Below, one piece after another: positions 19,453-29,415 of a stretch of 64,000 bases of DNA (positions within the stretch are counted from its first letter, which is position 1; each line of letters starts with the position of its first letter). Location of the stretch: positions 41,410 to 105,409 of the forward strand of contig CAJFSS010000009.1 in the NCBI GenBank assembly GCA_904419745.1. Direction: 5' to 3'. The notes under the pieces are model-generated. The model was not told the origin of the DNA. It did no database searches and saw only the letters and a program-made list of their open reading frames with translations. The DNA is from Candidatus Pseudoruminococcus merdavium (GTDB lineage Bacteria; Bacillota; Clostridia; Oscillospirales; Ruminococcaceae). The translations under genes and the position numbers were made by a program.

Positions 19453-21897
19453 TTATTCTGACACTTCAAATACAAATTTTTCATCCTTGTAATCGCAGGT
19501 TACCTTCTGATTTGCCTTTACTCTGCCTTCCAGCATTTCCTCCGAGAGTTTATCTTCAATCTTGGACTGGATGGCCCTTTTGAGCGGACGCGCACCATAG
19601 GTTGGGTCAAATCCAATATCTGCAATTTTATCAATTGCCTGCTCTGTAAAGGTAAGGGAAATATCCAGAGAAGCCACTCTTTTTGCAAGGCCATTAAGAA
19701 GATTGCCCGCAATTTTATGGATATCCTCTTTATCCAGCTTGTTAAAGATGATGATGTCGTCGACACGGTTGAGGAATTCTGGACGGAATGTCCGTCTCAG
19801 TTCTCCCATCACAGCGTCTTTGATGTGTTCCATACTGGTCTCTGTGTCTTCACTGGAACTGAATCCCAGGGATTGAGTTTTTTCTGCAATCATTCTGGCT
19901 CCAATGTTAGAAGTCATAATGATCACTGCGTTTTTGAAATCTACCCGTCTACCCTGACCATCCGTCAAGATGCCATCATCCAGAATTTGGAGCAACATAT
20001 TAAATACATCTGGATGAGCCTTCTCGATCTCATCAAAGAGTACCACAGAGTAGGGTTTTCTCCTGATTTTTTCAGTCAGTTGGCCACCCTCCTCATAACC
20101 GACATATCCCGGAGGAGAACCGACCAGACGGGATACAGTGTGTTTTTCCATGTATTCGGACATATCCAGACGGATCATCGCGTTTTCATCGCCAAACAAG
20201 CTCTCAGCAAGCGCTTTGCATAGTTCTGTCTTACCGACGCCAGTAGGACCAAGGAAGATAAAAGAACCAATCGGACGTTTTGGATCTTTGAGCCCTACCC
20301 TGCTGCGGCGGATCGCACGGCATACAGCGGAAACTGCCTCATGTTGTCCAATGACACGCTGATGAATGATATCTTCCATTTTCAGCAGGCGTTCGCTTTC
20401 TTCCTGTGTCAATTGTTTCACAGGGACGCCCGTCCAACTGGAGACAATCTCTGCAATATCCTCCGGAGTGACCTCATCAGTCTTACCGGCATTGTGACTT
20501 TCCCAACTCTTTTTTTGCTCCTCGAGTTTGTCCTTGAGAACCTTCTCCTCATCACGGACTTTAGCAGCGCGTTCAAAATCCTGAGCATTGACTGCAGATT
20601 CCTTCTCCACTGCCAATTCCTTTAATTGATCTTCCAACTCTTTTAAGTCCGGCGGAGCTGTAAAGGTTTTCATCCTTACACGCGATGCCGCCTCATCGAT
20701 CAGGTCAATCGCCTTATCCGGGAGATACCGATCGGTGATATAGCGGGAGGACATCGTTACTGCTGCATGAATACTTTCGTCTGTAATTTTGACTTTGTGG
20801 TGTGCCTCGTACTTGTCACGCAATCCCTTGAGAATCAGAATAGCATCCTCTTCTGTCGGCTCATCCACAGTAACAGGTTGGAACCGGCGTTCCAAAGCGG
20901 CATCTTTCTCAATATGTTTGTGGTACTCATCCAATGTCGTTGCACCGACTACATGAATCAATCCACGCGCCAAGGAAGGTTTGAGAATATTTGCGGCATC
21001 TACAGCTCCTTCCGCCGCTCCGGCGCCGATAATGGTATGAATTTCATCAATAAAGAGAATGATGTTTTTATCCTTTTCCACTTCTTCAATGGCATTTTTG
21101 ATTCTCTCCTCAAAATCGCCACGGTATTTGGTCCCCGCAACCATTCGAGTCAAATCCAAGGAGATAATCCGTTTGCCCTTGAGTGTTTCTGGGACTTCTC
21201 CAGAAACAATTTTTTCTGCCAGTCCCTCTGCAATAGCAGTTTTTCCAACACCCGGCTCGCCAATCAGGCAGGGGTTGTTTTTGGTACGACGGGACAAAAT
21301 TTGAATTACCCTCTCAATTTCCTTATCTCGGCCGATGACAGGATCCAGCTCCCCATTTTTTGCCATCTGCGTCAGATCACGCCCAAACTGGTCGAGATTT
21401 TTTGTGGAGCTCTTTTTCCCGCTCTGGGATTGCCCTGCATACCCCTGTTCCGGTTCCTGGGAGCCCACAGCTTCCAAGCACTCTGTATAAACATCCTGCG
21501 GGTTAACCCCTTCTTCTATCAGGAATTTGACAGCATAGCTTTCTCCTTCTTTGAGAATCGCCATTAATACATGCTCCGTACCGACATAATTATGTCCAAG
21601 CCCGCGTGCTTCCATCACAGCCATTTCCAAAATCCGTTTACAGCGTGGGGTAAAATCATTCGGGGTTAACCGGCTGGGAATTCCCTTACCCACCATCTGT
21701 ACAAGCCTGTCTTCAATTGCCTCCGCGGTCACGCCTTTGGACTGGAGAACGGACGCTGCAACTCCATTCCCCTCTTTAAGCAAACCAATCAAAATATGTT
21801 CGCTGCCAATATAATTGTGTCCAAGGTTTGACGCTGTCTCAACGCCAAGGTTGAGTGCTTCATTTGCTCTTTCTGTAAATCCGCTAAATCGAAACAT
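19453..21897 (-). CDS. clpC: ATP-dependent Clp protease ATP-binding subunit ClpC
   Basis: ClpC is the Hsp100 unfoldase that feeds damaged or arginine-phosphorylated proteins to ClpP. The 814-residue protein shows the full layout: two N-terminal Clp repeats (residues about 1-145), the first AAA domain with Walker A GEPGVGKT and Walker [11 protein letters not shown], a UVR-like middle domain ([20 protein letters not shown]), and a second AAA domain with [16 protein letters not shown]-terminal D2-small domain ends the protein. The ATG at 21897 has GGAGGG 9 nt upstream; a TTG two codons earlier is too close to the site. It is the last gene of the ctsR-mcsA-mcsB-clpC operon and is presumably repressed by CtsR. 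Confidence 0.97.
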   Translation of the reverse strand: MFRFSGFTERANEALNLGVETASNLGHNYIGSEHILIGLLKEGNGVAASVLQSKGVTAEAIEDRLVQMVGKGIPSRLTPNDFTPRCKRILEMAVMEARGLGHNYVGTEHVLMAILKEGESYAVKFLIEEGVNPQDVYTECLEAVGSQEPEQGYAGQSQSGKKSSTKNLDQFGRDLTQMAKNGELDPVIGRDKEIERVIQILSRRTKNNPCLIGEPGVGKTAIAEGLAEKIVSGEVPETLKGKRIISLDLTRMVAGTKYRGDFEERIKNAIEEVEKDKNIILFIDEIHTIIGAGAAEGAVDAANILKPSLARGLIHVVGATTLDEYHKHIEKDAALERRFQPVTVDEPTEEDAILILKGLRDKYEAHHKVKITDESIHAAVTMSSRYITDRYLPDKAIDLIDEAASRVRMKTFTAPPDLKELEDQLKELAVEKESAVNAQDFERAAKVRDEEKVLKDKLEEQKKSWESHNAGKTDEVTPEDIAEIVSSWTGVPVKQLTQEESERLLKMEDIIHQRVIGQHEAVSAVCRAIRRSRVGLKDPKRPIGSFIFLGPTGVGKTELCKALAESLFGDENAMIRLDMSEYMEKHTVSRLVGSPPGYVGYEEGGQLTEKIRRKPYSVVLFDEIEKAHPDVFNMLLQILDDGILTDGQGRRVDFKNAVIIMTSNIGARMIAEKTQSLGFSSSEDTETSMEHIKDAVMGELRRTFRPEFLNRVDDIIIFNKLDKEDIHKIAGNLLNGLAKRVASLDISLTFTEQAIDKIADIGFDPTYGARPLKRAIQSKIEDKLSEEMLEGRVKANQKVTCDYKDEKFVFEVSE

Positions 21898-21912
21898 AAT
21901 CAAAGTCCCTCC

Positions 21913-22944
21913 TTACTGGACAATTTTTGTGTGTGTTAATTTTTTTTGTATAATCTGTGCACGGGCATGATCACGGGCCTCCGCATCTTTGTATCCAGCA
22001 CATTGAAGAGTCGCACTGGCAATTTCATTTGCCAGTATATTTAATTCATGGATGGTCACTTCTTGAATAATGTTGCAGGAAACCCCCAGGCGTGCAGTGG
22101 ATAACAGCTGTGCCGCCTCTTCGCCAGAAATAAGGTATGCATAGGATAATGTCCCCAAAGCACGCTGTATTACATCAATAAAATGTGGATTTTGTTTTGT
22201 CTGTTCTCTCAGCGAGCGTTCCTGCGTAATGACAGAGGAAACAATTTCTTTGAGTTTGCTGATGGTTTCCCGCTCGGAAATCCCCAAGGTTACCTGATTG
22301 GATATCTGATAGAGAGAGCCTTTTACCTTACTTCCCTCTCCATAAGTGCCACGGATAGTAAGCCCCATCTTGGACAGGGAATTCCCCAATCTAGAAAGCA
22401 AACCGCTCTGCTCTATCATCGGGAGATGGAGCATTACAGAAACCCGCAACCCAGTTCCCAGGTTTGTCGGACACTGGGTGAGAAATCCGAGATGCTCGTC
22501 AAAGGCATAATTTAAACTCTCATCTATCAAATCGTCAATCTGGCTGGCAAGCTCATAGGCACGATCAAAATCCATCCCATTTTTCAGCACCTGAATCCGG
22601 AGATGATCTTCTTCATTGCACATGATAGAAATCGATTCATCCCCCGAAAGTAACAGGGCGCTTCCCCGTTTATGTTCTACAAACTCCGGACTGATCAGGT
22701 GGCGTTCCGACAGCGACAGCGCCTGTTCTCTTGTCAGGGTGTCCATCTCGATTTTTTCAAATTTCATACTCTCCCCAAAATTTGCCTGGCTGACAGCATT
22801 CCAAGCCTGTTCAATCAGTTTATTTTTCTGCTCCAGGCTCATATGTGCTACAAACGGGAATTCCTTCACATTTCTTGCTAGTCGTACCCGTGTGCTCAGC
22901 ACAATCTCATGGTCGTTTTCCTGTTTCTCATACCATTTAGTCAT
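21913..22944 (-). CDS. mcsB: Protein arginine kinase McsB
   Basis: McsB phosphorylates arginines on damaged proteins and on CtsR, marking them for ClpCP. The 343-residue protein has the ATP:guanido phosphotransferase catalytic domain, with STRVRLARN near residue 17 and the signature CPTNLGTGLR around 165-174 that includes the active-site cysteine. Its start overlaps the end of mcsA by 8 nt, which implies translational coupling. The operon position and order are the classical class III heat-shock arrangement. Confidence 0.95.
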   Translation of the reverse strand: MTKWYEKQENDHEIVLSTRVRLARNVKEFPFVAHMSLEQKNKLIEQAWNAVSQANFGESMKFEKIEMDTLTREQALSLSERHLISPEFVEHKRGSALLLSGDESISIMCNEEDHLRIQVLKNGMDFDRAYELASQIDDLIDESLNYAFDEHLGFLTQCPTNLGTGLRVSVMLHLPMIEQSGLLSRLGNSLSKMGLTIRGTYGEGSKVKGSLYQISNQVTLGISERETISKLKEIVSSVITQERSLREQTKQNPHFIDVIQRALGTLSYAYLISGEEAAQLLSTARLGVSCNIIQEVTIHELNILANEIASATLQCAGYKDAEARDHARAQIIQKKLTHTKIVQ

Positions 22945-23455
22945 GATGTTCCACCTGCTCTTTCAGGGAAGCGATTTCATCTCTTAGTCCAGCGGCGTCT
23001 TCAAACCGCTGTTCTCCAATTGCCTGCTTGAGTTTCTCCTCCAGCTCTGTAATCCGGCTTTGCAGCCTTAAACTGGTTCCAGCAGAACGTGGAACCTTTC
23101 CCGTATGCTGTGTTTGCCCATGAATCCGTTGGATGGAAGGCATTAGTGCAGAAGAAAAAGTATGGTAGCATTCCGGACAGCCAACTTTTCCGGTTCGGGA
23201 AATCTCAGAAAGAGTTGTACCACACACCGGGCACTTTCTTTCATTTCCACTATGGTTCTCTACTGCTTTTGTGTGCGGTGCAAGCAACTGCGAAAAGAAA
23301 TTATCCAAAGAAAAAGAAAATGGATCAAAAAAATCGAATCCCCCGGAAAGTTCCTTTGCACACTCATCACAAAGGGCTATCTCCCGTTTTTCACCATTAA
23401 TTGTCTGCGTATAGTAAGTAGTAGCATTTTTCTGTTTACAGCGTTGGCAAAGCAT
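22937..23455 (-). CDS. mcsA: McsA, activator of McsB
   Basis: McsA binds and activates the arginine kinase McsB and takes part in CtsR control and metal tolerance. The 172-residue protein has the expected zinc-binding pairs CQRC near the N-terminus, CDEC at about 28, CPVC and CPEC at about 76 and 94. Its C-terminal UVR domain begins about residue 130 (LEEKLKQAIGEQRFEDAAGLRDEI). The ATG has AAAGGAGG upstream. It lies between ctsR and mcsB on the minus strand. Confidence 0.93.
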   Translation of the reverse strand: MLCQRCKQKNATTYYTQTINGEKREIALCDECAKELSGGFDFFDPFSFSLDNFFSQLLAPHTKAVENHSGNERKCPVCGTTLSEISRTGKVGCPECYHTFSSALMPSIQRIHGQTQHTGKVPRSAGTSLRLQSRITELEEKLKQAIGEQRFEDAAGLRDEIASLKEQVEHHD

Positions 23456-23488
23456 AAAATCCTCCCTTTCCTGGTGTATTGTTGACAG

Positions 23489-23938
23489 TTATACAAGTTT
23501 TAATAGCATTTGTTTAAAAATAGAAGCCCGAACAATATCTTTTACTCCACTGTGAATATATCTCAGGGCACTGTCGGAAATGGCCGCCGCCATCAATTGT
23601 GCAGCCTGAAGGTTAATAATTTTTTGTTCGTACAAATTAGATATCATCGCTTTTGCACTTGCAAGATCAATTGTCTGTCCTATCGAATTAATGATATGCA
23701 TAAATTCGCTTCTTGAATCGACATTCACACGGGTGATGCGGATATATCCTCCGCCGCCTCTTCGGCTCTCTATTATGTAACCGTGTTCTGGAGTAAATCG
23801 AGAAGTCAGGACATAATTAATTTGGCTTGGGACACATCCCATTCGTTGCGCCAGTTCATTCCGCTGGATTTCCGCAGTTCCATTTGCCTTGTTCATCATT
23901 TCCAAAATGGCCTGTGCAATCAAATCACTTTGTTTCAT
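23489..23938 (-). CDS. ctsR: Class III heat-shock repressor CtsR
   Basis: CtsR is a dimeric winged-helix repressor of clp genes, released on heat stress and removed through McsB and ClpCP. The 149-residue protein has an N-terminal HTH (AEIQRNELAQRMGCVPSQINYVL). The glycine-rich wing RRGGGGYIRI is the temperature-sensing element that contacts DNA. The C-terminal dimerisation domain follows. AGGAGG lies 8 nt before the ATG. It is the first gene of its operon, and three heptad-repeat operators surround its own promoter (23957-24028), so it represses itself. Confidence 0.95.
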   Translation of the reverse strand: MKQSDLIAQAILEMMNKANGTAEIQRNELAQRMGCVPSQINYVLTSRFTPEHGYIIESRRGGGGYIRITRVNVDSRSEFMHIINSIGQTIDLASAKAMISNLYEQKIINLQAAQLMAAAISDSALRYIHSGVKDIVRASIFKQMLLKLV

Positions 23939-23956
23939 CCAAGCGCCCTCCTCTTC

Positions 23957-24028
23957 TTTGACTTTTCCTGACCTTTTAACTTTATTATATACTATAGTCA
24001 GTGAAAGTCAAAGTCAATAAAAGTCAAT
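23957..24028 (-). promoter_or_regulatory. Promoter of the ctsR operon with three CtsR boxes
   Basis: On the minus strand TTGACT (24006-24011), 16 nt, TATAAT (23984-23989). CtsR boxes are heptads of the GGTCAAA type with a 3-nt spacer. Two lie in tandem on the plus strand: AGTCAGT-GAA-AGTCAAA (23996-24012) and AGTCAAT-AAA-AGTCAAT (24012-24028), sharing one base and covering the -35. A third, GGTCAGG-AAA-AGTCAAA on the minus strand (23957-23973), lies downstream of the -10. Confidence 0.88.
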
Positions 24029-24156
24029 TTTATCCTTTTTCTCTGAGAAACCCCCCATTTTTCTAAAATATCTTCTAAATTCTAACGAAATCAAAAGATA
24101 TCTCACTTTTTCAAAATCAGTTTTAAAATTCCTAAAAGGACAGGATTTTTCTTGTA

Positions 24157-24184
24157 ACCACTTTTAGCGAAGACACATAGTATA
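24157..24184 (+). promoter_or_regulatory. Possible sporulation-type promoter of the Cys/Gly-rich gene
   Basis: ACC (24157-24159), 16 nt, then CATAGTATA (24176-24184), which fits the SigK/SigE-like pattern CATAnnnTA with an AC -35. A sigma-A -35 at correct spacing is not evident. The -10 area also forms an imperfect palindrome between ACACA and TGTGT. Confidence 0.35.
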
Positions 24185-24218
24185 CTGTGTAAGCACTTAT
24201 TAAAGGAGGCAATTGATT

Positions 24219-24389
24219 ATGAATTGTGGTAGAGGTTTTGGCGGAGATTGTTGTTGCTGGATACTTATCCTCATCCTTCTCTTCTGCTGCTGCGGAAACG
24301 GTTTTGGCGGTTTCGGCAATAGCAATAACGGATGTGGCTGCGGTTGTGGTTGTGGAAACAACTGCGGCGGATGCGGCTGCTGCGACTAA
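24219..24389 (+). CDS. Small Cys/Gly-rich membrane protein (56 residues)
   Basis: This gene has AAAGGAGG 10 nt before an ATG and ends just before a strong terminator. The 56-residue product is strikingly composed. It starts MNCGRGFGGDCCCW, has a hydrophobic span WILILILLF (residues 14-22), then CCCGNGFGGFGNSNNG, and finishes with a run of alternating Gly and Cys ending CCD. There are 15 cysteines and more than 18 glycines. Similar short Gly/Cys-rich single-span proteins occur in spore-forming Firmicutes and resemble the YjcZ-like sporulation proteins in layout; the function is unknown. It is monocistronic and divergent from the ctsR operon. Confidence 0.75.
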   Translation: MNCGRGFGGDCCCWILILILLFCCCGNGFGGFGNSNNGCGCGCGCGNNCGGCGCCD

Positions 24390-24408
24390 TCCCCCCTTGC
24401 TACAAGTG

Positions 24409-24439
24409 AAAGACCCCCGGCAATTGCCGGGGGTCTTTT
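24409..24439 (+). terminator. Terminator of the Cys/Gly-rich gene
   Basis: An uninterrupted palindrome (AAAGACCCCCGGCAATTG and its mirror) ends in TCTTTT. It is one of the strongest stems in the window and can also serve the convergent GNAT gene. Confidence 0.9.
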
Positions 24440-24482
24440 GCTGTTCAACTTAAAATTATATGAGCGTGGATTACCTGCTCTC

Positions 24483-24926
24483 TTAATGCCGTTTCATGTA
24501 TAATAGTGGATAGGGATTTCCCTGTTCATCATGTGCGGTTCGTCTGTAGACAAGAAACCCCATGTGTTCATAAAAACCCTTTGCAAGGGGATTTTGTTCA
24601 TTGACTGCCAGTTCATTGACAAAATATTTTTCCATCCCATATTGAATCAGCATTTTTCCAATACCTTTTCCCCTTTCCGTACCGGAAACGAACAGCATTT
24701 CAAGCATTTTTCCTTCAATCCCCATAAAGCCAACCAACTGATCGCTTTCGTTTTCTGCAACAATTAGGTGAGGGATTTCTTTTAAAGCTTGCGGGACATA
24801 CCCCTTAATATCTTCTATTTCGTTGTCTGACAAGAAAAGATGTGTTGCCCTTACAGATGTTTCCCATACTTCCAACAACTGTTGTATCAATAACGGCGTT
24901 CGTTCTTTGACTTCAAGGATTTTCAT
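24483..24926 (-). CDS. GNAT-family N-acetyltransferase
   Basis: The 147-residue protein has the Gcn5-related acetyltransferase fold. The acetyl-CoA pyrophosphate loop is at GTERGKGIGKMLIQYG (residues about 82-97), followed by VNEQNPLAKGFYEHMGF. The overall pattern is that of the YjaB/YjgM-like small acetyltransferases with unknown acceptor. The start ATG has GAGG upstream. It is transcribed in the same direction as fprA, with 26 nt between its start and the fprA stop, so it may be the last gene of that transcript. Confidence 0.85.
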   Translation of the reverse strand: MKILEVKERTPLLIQQLLEVWETSVRATHLFLSDNEIEDIKGYVPQALKEIPHLIVAENESDQLVGFMGIEGKMLEMLFVSGTERGKGIGKMLIQYGMEKYFVNELAVNEQNPLAKGFYEHMGFLVYRRTAHDEQGNPYPLLYMKRH

Positions 24927-24952
24927 ATTGCCTCTTTCAATTATGAAAAAAA

Positions 24953-26158
24953 TTATTGATTAAAGGAAGAGACGATTTCCCCGCACAGTGCTTCCAAAGC
25001 TTCCGCCTGGTTTTCCTTCAGAGAAGAAGCCAGCGAGACGCCGCTTTCCAAAATACGCATATCTTTCATTTCGGAGAGCAGGGCTTTCATCTGCTTTCCG
25101 GCGACATTTGCCCAAGAACCGTTGTCCATTACAGCAACTGTGCGGTTTTGAAGGTTGAGCGCTTTCATATCCCGGATGGCGTTTTCCATCGGAGGATAGA
25201 GATTCATATTATAGGTAGGAGCTGCCAAAACAAGATGGCTTGCACGCCAGGACTCCGAAATCACATGTGAAACATGGGTGCTGGAAACGTCATACATTTT
25301 AATGTTGTGGATTCCTGCTTCAGAAAGCATGGACGCCAAAATATTGGCCGCATTTTCTGTATTCCCATAGATGGAACTATAGAAAATAACAACGGCTTTT
25401 TCTTCCGGTTCATAACGGCTCCATTTGTCATATTTCTCCAGGAACCAGCCAATATTGTTTCTCCAGACTGGGCCATGAAGTGGGCAAATCATATTGATTT
25501 CAAGACCGGCAGCTTTTTTCAGGACAGCCTGCACCTGAGCGCCATATTTTCCAACAATATTGGAATAATAGCGGCGTGCATCGTCCAACCATTCTTTCTC
25601 AAACTCCACTTCGTCATTGAAAAGGTTGCCATTGAGCGCGCCAAAAGAGCCAAATGCATCTGCAGAAAACAGGATCTTTTCACTGGACTCATAAGTCATC
25701 ATAACTTCCGGCCAATGAACCATCGGGGCATTGACAAAGGTCAGCTTATGAGAACCAAGAGAAAGCTCGTCCATTTCTTTAACAACAACAGTACGACCTT
25801 CCAGATCAAAATCGTAAAATTGGCCAATTAACTGAATGGTCTTTGTGTTGCCGACAATTTTCATTTCTGGGTACCGCAGGACAAGATCTGCAATGGTGGA
25901 GCAATGATCCGGCTCCATATGGTTGACAATCAGATAATCCAGTGTCCTTCCTGCCAAAACATGCTCCACATTCTCCAAAAACTGGCGAGTAATAGAAGAA
26001 TCCACCGTGTCCATTACCGCAGTTTTTTCATCCACAATTACATAGGAGTTATAGGATACTCCACGAGGGATAGGGAACAGGTTTTCAAACAGTGCAAGGC
26101 GGCGGTCGTTTCCGCCTACCCAGTAAATGTTGTTTGTCACTTTACGAGTGCAGTGCAT
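24953..26158 (-). CDS. FprA-type A flavodiiron protein
   Basis: Flavodiiron proteins reduce oxygen to water or nitric oxide to N2O and protect anaerobes. The 401-residue protein has an N-terminal metallo-beta-lactamase-like domain with the diiron ligands in NHMEPDHCST (residues about 79-88, HxExDH) and later VNAPMVHWPEVM. A C-terminal flavodoxin domain follows from about residue 255 (VVIFYSSIYGNTENAA, FMN phosphate loop). Length and order match class A. GGAGGAG is 5 nt before the ATG. The rubredoxin gene immediately upstream on the same strand is the expected electron donor. Confidence 0.93.
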   Translation of the reverse strand: MHCTRKVTNNIYWVGGNDRRLALFENLFPIPRGVSYNSYVIVDEKTAVMDTVDSSITRQFLENVEHVLAGRTLDYLIVNHMEPDHCSTIADLVLRYPEMKIVGNTKTIQLIGQFYDFDLEGRTVVVKEMDELSLGSHKLTFVNAPMVHWPEVMMTYESSEKILFSADAFGSFGALNGNLFNDEVEFEKEWLDDARRYYSNIVGKYGAQVQAVLKKAAGLEINMICPLHGPVWRNNIGWFLEKYDKWSRYEPEEKAVVIFYSSIYGNTENAANILASMLSEAGIHNIKMYDVSSTHVSHVISESWRASHLVLAAPTYNMNLYPPMENAIRDMKALNLQNRTVAVMDNGSWANVAGKQMKALLSEMKDMRILESGVSLASSLKENQAEALEALCGEIVSSFNQ

Positions 26159-26284
26159 AATATCTCCTCCAGGTTATTTCTTATTGGGATTTTTCCCATT
26201 CAAAGGTAATACAACCTCTTTACGTAAAAAACCCACCACACAATGCCCCCTTTTTCGGGGACATTTTTATCTTTACATGGAAAC

Positions 26285-26310
26285 AGGGAGGCTACACTTG
26301 CGCCTCCCCT
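26285..26310 (-). terminator. Hairpin between rubredoxin and fprA
   Basis: AGGGAGGC pairs with GCCTCCCCT around a 9-nt loop, 15 nt after the rubredoxin stop. The tail is poor in T (TGTTTCC), so it probably only partly terminates and sets the ratio of rubredoxin to FprA messages. Confidence 0.5.
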
Positions 26311-26325
26311 TTTATGAACACTGTT

Positions 26326-26484
26326 TTAGGCTTCCTCGAACATATCTTTGCCGACGCCGCACAGCGGGCAAACAAAGTCATCCGGGAGATCGGCGAATGC
26401 AGTACCAGCAGCAATTCCCTGATCTGGTGCGCCCTCTGCCTCATCATAAACGTATCCACATACAGTACAAACATACTTTTTCAT
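26326..26484 (-). CDS. Rubredoxin
   Basis: A complete 52-residue rubredoxin: the peptide begins [18 protein letters not shown] and contains [15 protein letters not shown]. The four iron ligands are the two CX2C pairs (CTVC at 6-9 and CPLC at 39-42), with the usual aromatic Tyr and Phe residues. It carries one electron to flavodiiron proteins and peroxide reductases. AGGAGG lies 7 nt before the ATG. The gene heads the transcript that continues to fprA 167 nt downstream. Confidence 0.95.
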   Translation of the reverse strand: MKKYVCTVCGYVYDEAEGAPDQGIAAGTAFADLPDDFVCPLCGVGKDMFEEA

Positions 26485-26533
26485 AGTACTTCCTCCTATT
26501 CACTTCACATTCAATTGCCAATTCATTGCTAAA

Positions 26534-26562
26534 AGTATACCACTAAAGTACACTATTGTAAA
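26534..26562 (-). promoter_or_regulatory. Promoter of rubredoxin-fprA
   Basis: TTTACA (26557-26562), 17 nt, TATACT (26534-26539) on the minus strand, 50 nt upstream of the rubredoxin start and immediately beyond the uvrA stop. Confidence 0.7.
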
Positions 26563-26578
26563 GGGGGTTTTTGTAAAA

Positions 26579-29401
26579 TCAAAGCATTTTTTTGAGATAC
26601 TGCCCGGTATAAGATCTTTTTGTCTTTGCCACCTTCTCCGGCGTTCCGCAAACGACAATCTTTCCACCCCTATCTCCGCCTTCCGGGCCGAGGTCGATAA
26701 TATAGTCCGCTGTTTTAATCACATCCAGATTGTGTTCAATCACGACAACCGTGTTCCCGGTATCCACCAGTTTCTGTAAAACTTCAATTAACTTATGAAC
26801 ATCCGCAGTGTGCAGGCCGGTAGTGGGCTCGTCCAGGATATAAATGGTTTTACCAGTAGAACGGCGGGAGAGTTCTGTTGCCAGCTTGACACGCTGCGCT
26901 TCTCCGCCGGATAGGGTCGTAGCACTCTGTCCCAGCTTGACATATCCAAGTCCCACTTCATTGAGGGTATCGAGTTTTCGTTTTACTTTGGGAATATTCT
27001 CAAAGAAAGTACAGGCTTCTTCCACTGTCATTTCCAAGACGTCATGGATGTTTTTCCCCTTATATTTTACTTCCAGAGTCTCTCGATTATACCGCTTTCC
27101 TTTACAGACTTCACAGGGAACGTAAATATCCGGCAAAAAGTGCATTTCAATTTTGATGATACCGTCCCCCTCACAGGCTTCGCAGCGTCCCCCTTTGACA
27201 TTGAACGAGAAACGTCCGGAATTATATCCACGCATTTTTGCATCCTGTGTCTGGCTGAATACCTCCCGGATATCCGTAAATACCCCGGTATATGTCGCTG
27301 GATTGGAACGCGGGGTCCGACCAATCGGAGACTGATCGATGTCAATCACCTTGTCCAGGTTTTCTACCCCAAGGATTTCCTCATGTGCACCGGCCTTTGT
27401 CCTTGCACCATTTAACTGGGCTGCCAGGCTTTTGTAAAGAATCTCGTTAATCAGCGAGGACTTCCCGGAACCGGAAACGCCGGTCACACAGGTAAATGTC
27501 CCCAGGGGGATTTCTACATCAATATTTTTCAAATTATTTTGTTTGGCGCCAACAATTTTCAGAAATTTCCCGTTTCCCTCTCGGCGCTGTTTGGGGACAG
27601 GGATTTTTTTCTCCCCGCTCAAATATTGTCCGGTGACGGAGTTTTTACAATGAATGATATCGTCAATCGTACCAGCGCAGACAATCTCCCCGCCATGAAC
27701 CCCTGCTTTGGGACCAACGTCTACCAGATAATCAGCTGCACGCATCGTATCCTCATCATGTTCTACCACGATCAGGGTATTTCCAAGATCCCGCAGCCGC
27801 TTGAGCGTTGCAATCAGTTTATCATTATCGCGCTGGTGAAGCCCGATACTTGGCTCGTCCAAAATATAGACAACCCCTACAAGCGAAGAACCTATCTGGG
27901 TAGCCAGGCGGATTCGTTGGCTTTCTCCCCCAGAAAGAGTACTTGCCGAACGGGATAAAGTGAGGTATTCCAGTCCAACACTCTGCAAAAAGCCCAGACG
28001 TTCCCGGATTTCTTTCAAAATTCGCTCCGCAATCATCATGTCCCGCTGTGAAAGTTGTAGTTGATCCAAAAATTCCAGCGCTTTTGTGACCGGCATCTTA
28101 CAAAAATCACTGATGTTCATTCCACCAACTGTAACAGCCAGGGACTCTTTTTTTAAACGTTCTCCATGGCAGTCCGGGCAGAGTTCTTCACTCATGCAGC
28201 TTTGTATTTCTTCCCGCATCCAGGAACTGTTTGTCTCCTTAAAACGGCGTTCCAGGTTATTGACAATCCCTTCAAAATCCGTGGTATAGGTACCTTCCCC
28301 ATACTCACTTTTGCGCACCATTTTGATTTTTTCACCTTTCGTCCCATAAAAAAGAACGTCAAGAATCTCTTTTGGCAGTTTTTTTACTGGCTCGTCCAGC
28401 GAAAAATGATAGTGCTTTGCCAGGGCCTCATAATACATCTGGGCAATGGTACCGCCCTCCGAGTAGCTCCATCCGCTTGCCCGGATCGCCCCGCCCCGGA
28501 TAGAAAGGCTTTTATCCGGAATAATCAGATCCGGATCCACACGCAGGAAAGTTCCGAGTCCAGTGCATTTTTCGCACGCACCAAAGGGATTGTTAAAAGA
28601 AAACATTCTTGGAGAAAGCTCCTCGATGCTGATATCGTGATCCGGGCAGGAGTAGTTCTGGGAAAAGAGCATTTCCTCTCCGCCAATCACATCAATCACA
28701 ACAATGCCGCCGCTCAATCCAACAGCCGTTTCCAGGGAGTCAGTCAGACGGGAGCGGATCTCCTCCTTGATCACCAGGCGATCCACTACAATTTCAATTG
28801 TGTGTTTTTTATTTTTTTCCAGCTTAATCTGCTCAGACAAATCATAGAGATTTCCATCCACCCGCACACGGACAAATCCAGCGTGGCGAGCTGTCTCAAA
28901 TTCTTTGACATGTTCCCCTTTTCTTCCGCGAACCACAGGGGCAAGCACCTGGATCCTGGTTCCTGCCGTCAGAGACATTACCTTGTCCACAATCTGGTCA
29001 ATCGTCTGCTGTTTGATCTCCTTGCCGCAGATTGGACAATGCGGGATGCCGACACGGGCATAAAGAAGGCGGAGGTAATCATAAATCTCCGTCACTGTTC
29101 CAACAGTAGAACGCGGGTTTTTGGATGTGGTTTTCTGGTCGATGGAAATGGCCGGGGATAGGCCGTCGATATAATCCACATCCGGTTTTTCCATCTGTCC
29201 CAAAAACATACGGGCATAGGAGGAGAGGCTTTCCACATATCTCCTCTGTCCATCCGCATAGATAGTGTCAAAAGCAAGGGAGGACTTTCCGGAACCGGAC
29301 AGCCCTGTAAAGACCACCAGCTTGTCACGTGGAATTTCCAAATCCACATTCTTCAGGTTATGGACTCTCGCCCCTTTGATCACAATTTTATCCTTTGGCA
29401 A
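26579..29401 (-). CDS. uvrA: UvrABC excinuclease subunit A
   Basis: UvrA is the damage-scanning ATPase of nucleotide excision repair. The 940-residue protein has two ABC modules, with Walker [13 protein letters not shown] near residue 31 and [15 protein letters not shown] near 641. ABC signatures [12 protein letters not shown] and [12 protein letters not shown] are both present. The zinc-binding module is seen as CEACEGDG and [10 protein letters not shown] near 740-770. It starts with a TTG (29401) with GAGGAGGG 5 nt upstream; there is no nearby ATG. It follows uvrB by 14 nt, forming the uvrBA operon, presumably SOS-controlled through the box ahead of uvrB. Confidence 0.96.
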   Translation of the reverse strand: MPKDKIVIKGARVHNLKNVDLEIPRDKLVVFTGLSGSGKSSLAFDTIYADGQRRYVESLSSYARMFLGQMEKPDVDYIDGLSPAISIDQKTTSKNPRSTVGTVTEIYDYLRLLYARVGIPHCPICGKEIKQQTIDQIVDKVMSLTAGTRIQVLAPVVRGRKGEHVKEFETARHAGFVRVRVDGNLYDLSEQIKLEKNKKHTIEIVVDRLVIKEEIRSRLTDSLETAVGLSGGIVVIDVIGGEEMLFSQNYSCPDHDISIEELSPRMFSFNNPFGACEKCTGLGTFLRVDPDLIIPDKSLSIRGGAIRASGWSYSEGGTIAQMYYEALAKHYHFSLDEPVKKLPKEILDVLFYGTKGEKIKMVRKSEYGEGTYTTDFEGIVNNLERRFKETNSSWMREEIQSCMSEELCPDCHGERLKKESLAVTVGGMNISDFCKMPVTKALEFLDQLQLSQRDMMIAERILKEIRERLGFLQSVGLEYLTLSRSASTLSGGESQRIRLATQIGSSLVGVVYILDEPSIGLHQRDNDKLIATLKRLRDLGNTLIVVEHDEDTMRAADYLVDVGPKAGVHGGEIVCAGTIDDIIHCKNSVTGQYLSGEKKIPVPKQRREGNGKFLKIVGAKQNNLKNIDVEIPLGTFTCVTGVSGSGKSSLINEILYKSLAAQLNGARTKAGAHEEILGVENLDKVIDIDQSPIGRTPRSNPATYTGVFTDIREVFSQTQDAKMRGYNSGRFSFNVKGGRCEACEGDGIIKIEMHFLPDIYVPCEVCKGKRYNRETLEVKYKGKNIHDVLEMTVEEACTFFENIPKVKRKLDTLNEVGLGYVKLGQSATTLSGGEAQRVKLATELSRRSTGKTIYILDEPTTGLHTADVHKLIEVLQKLVDTGNTVVVIEHNLDVIKTADYIIDLGPEGGDRGGKIVVCGTPEKVAKTKRSYTGQYLKKML

Positions 29402-29415
29402 ATAAAGCCCTCCTC

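Noticed and set aside
24226..24453. Val/Ala-rich frame overlapping the Cys/Gly-rich gene
   Set aside because: It is out of frame with the gene that has the ribosome site and runs through the terminator.
28166..29161. A 331-codon plus-strand frame opposite uvrA
   Set aside because: It is a shadow of uvrA codon bias without a start site or family match.
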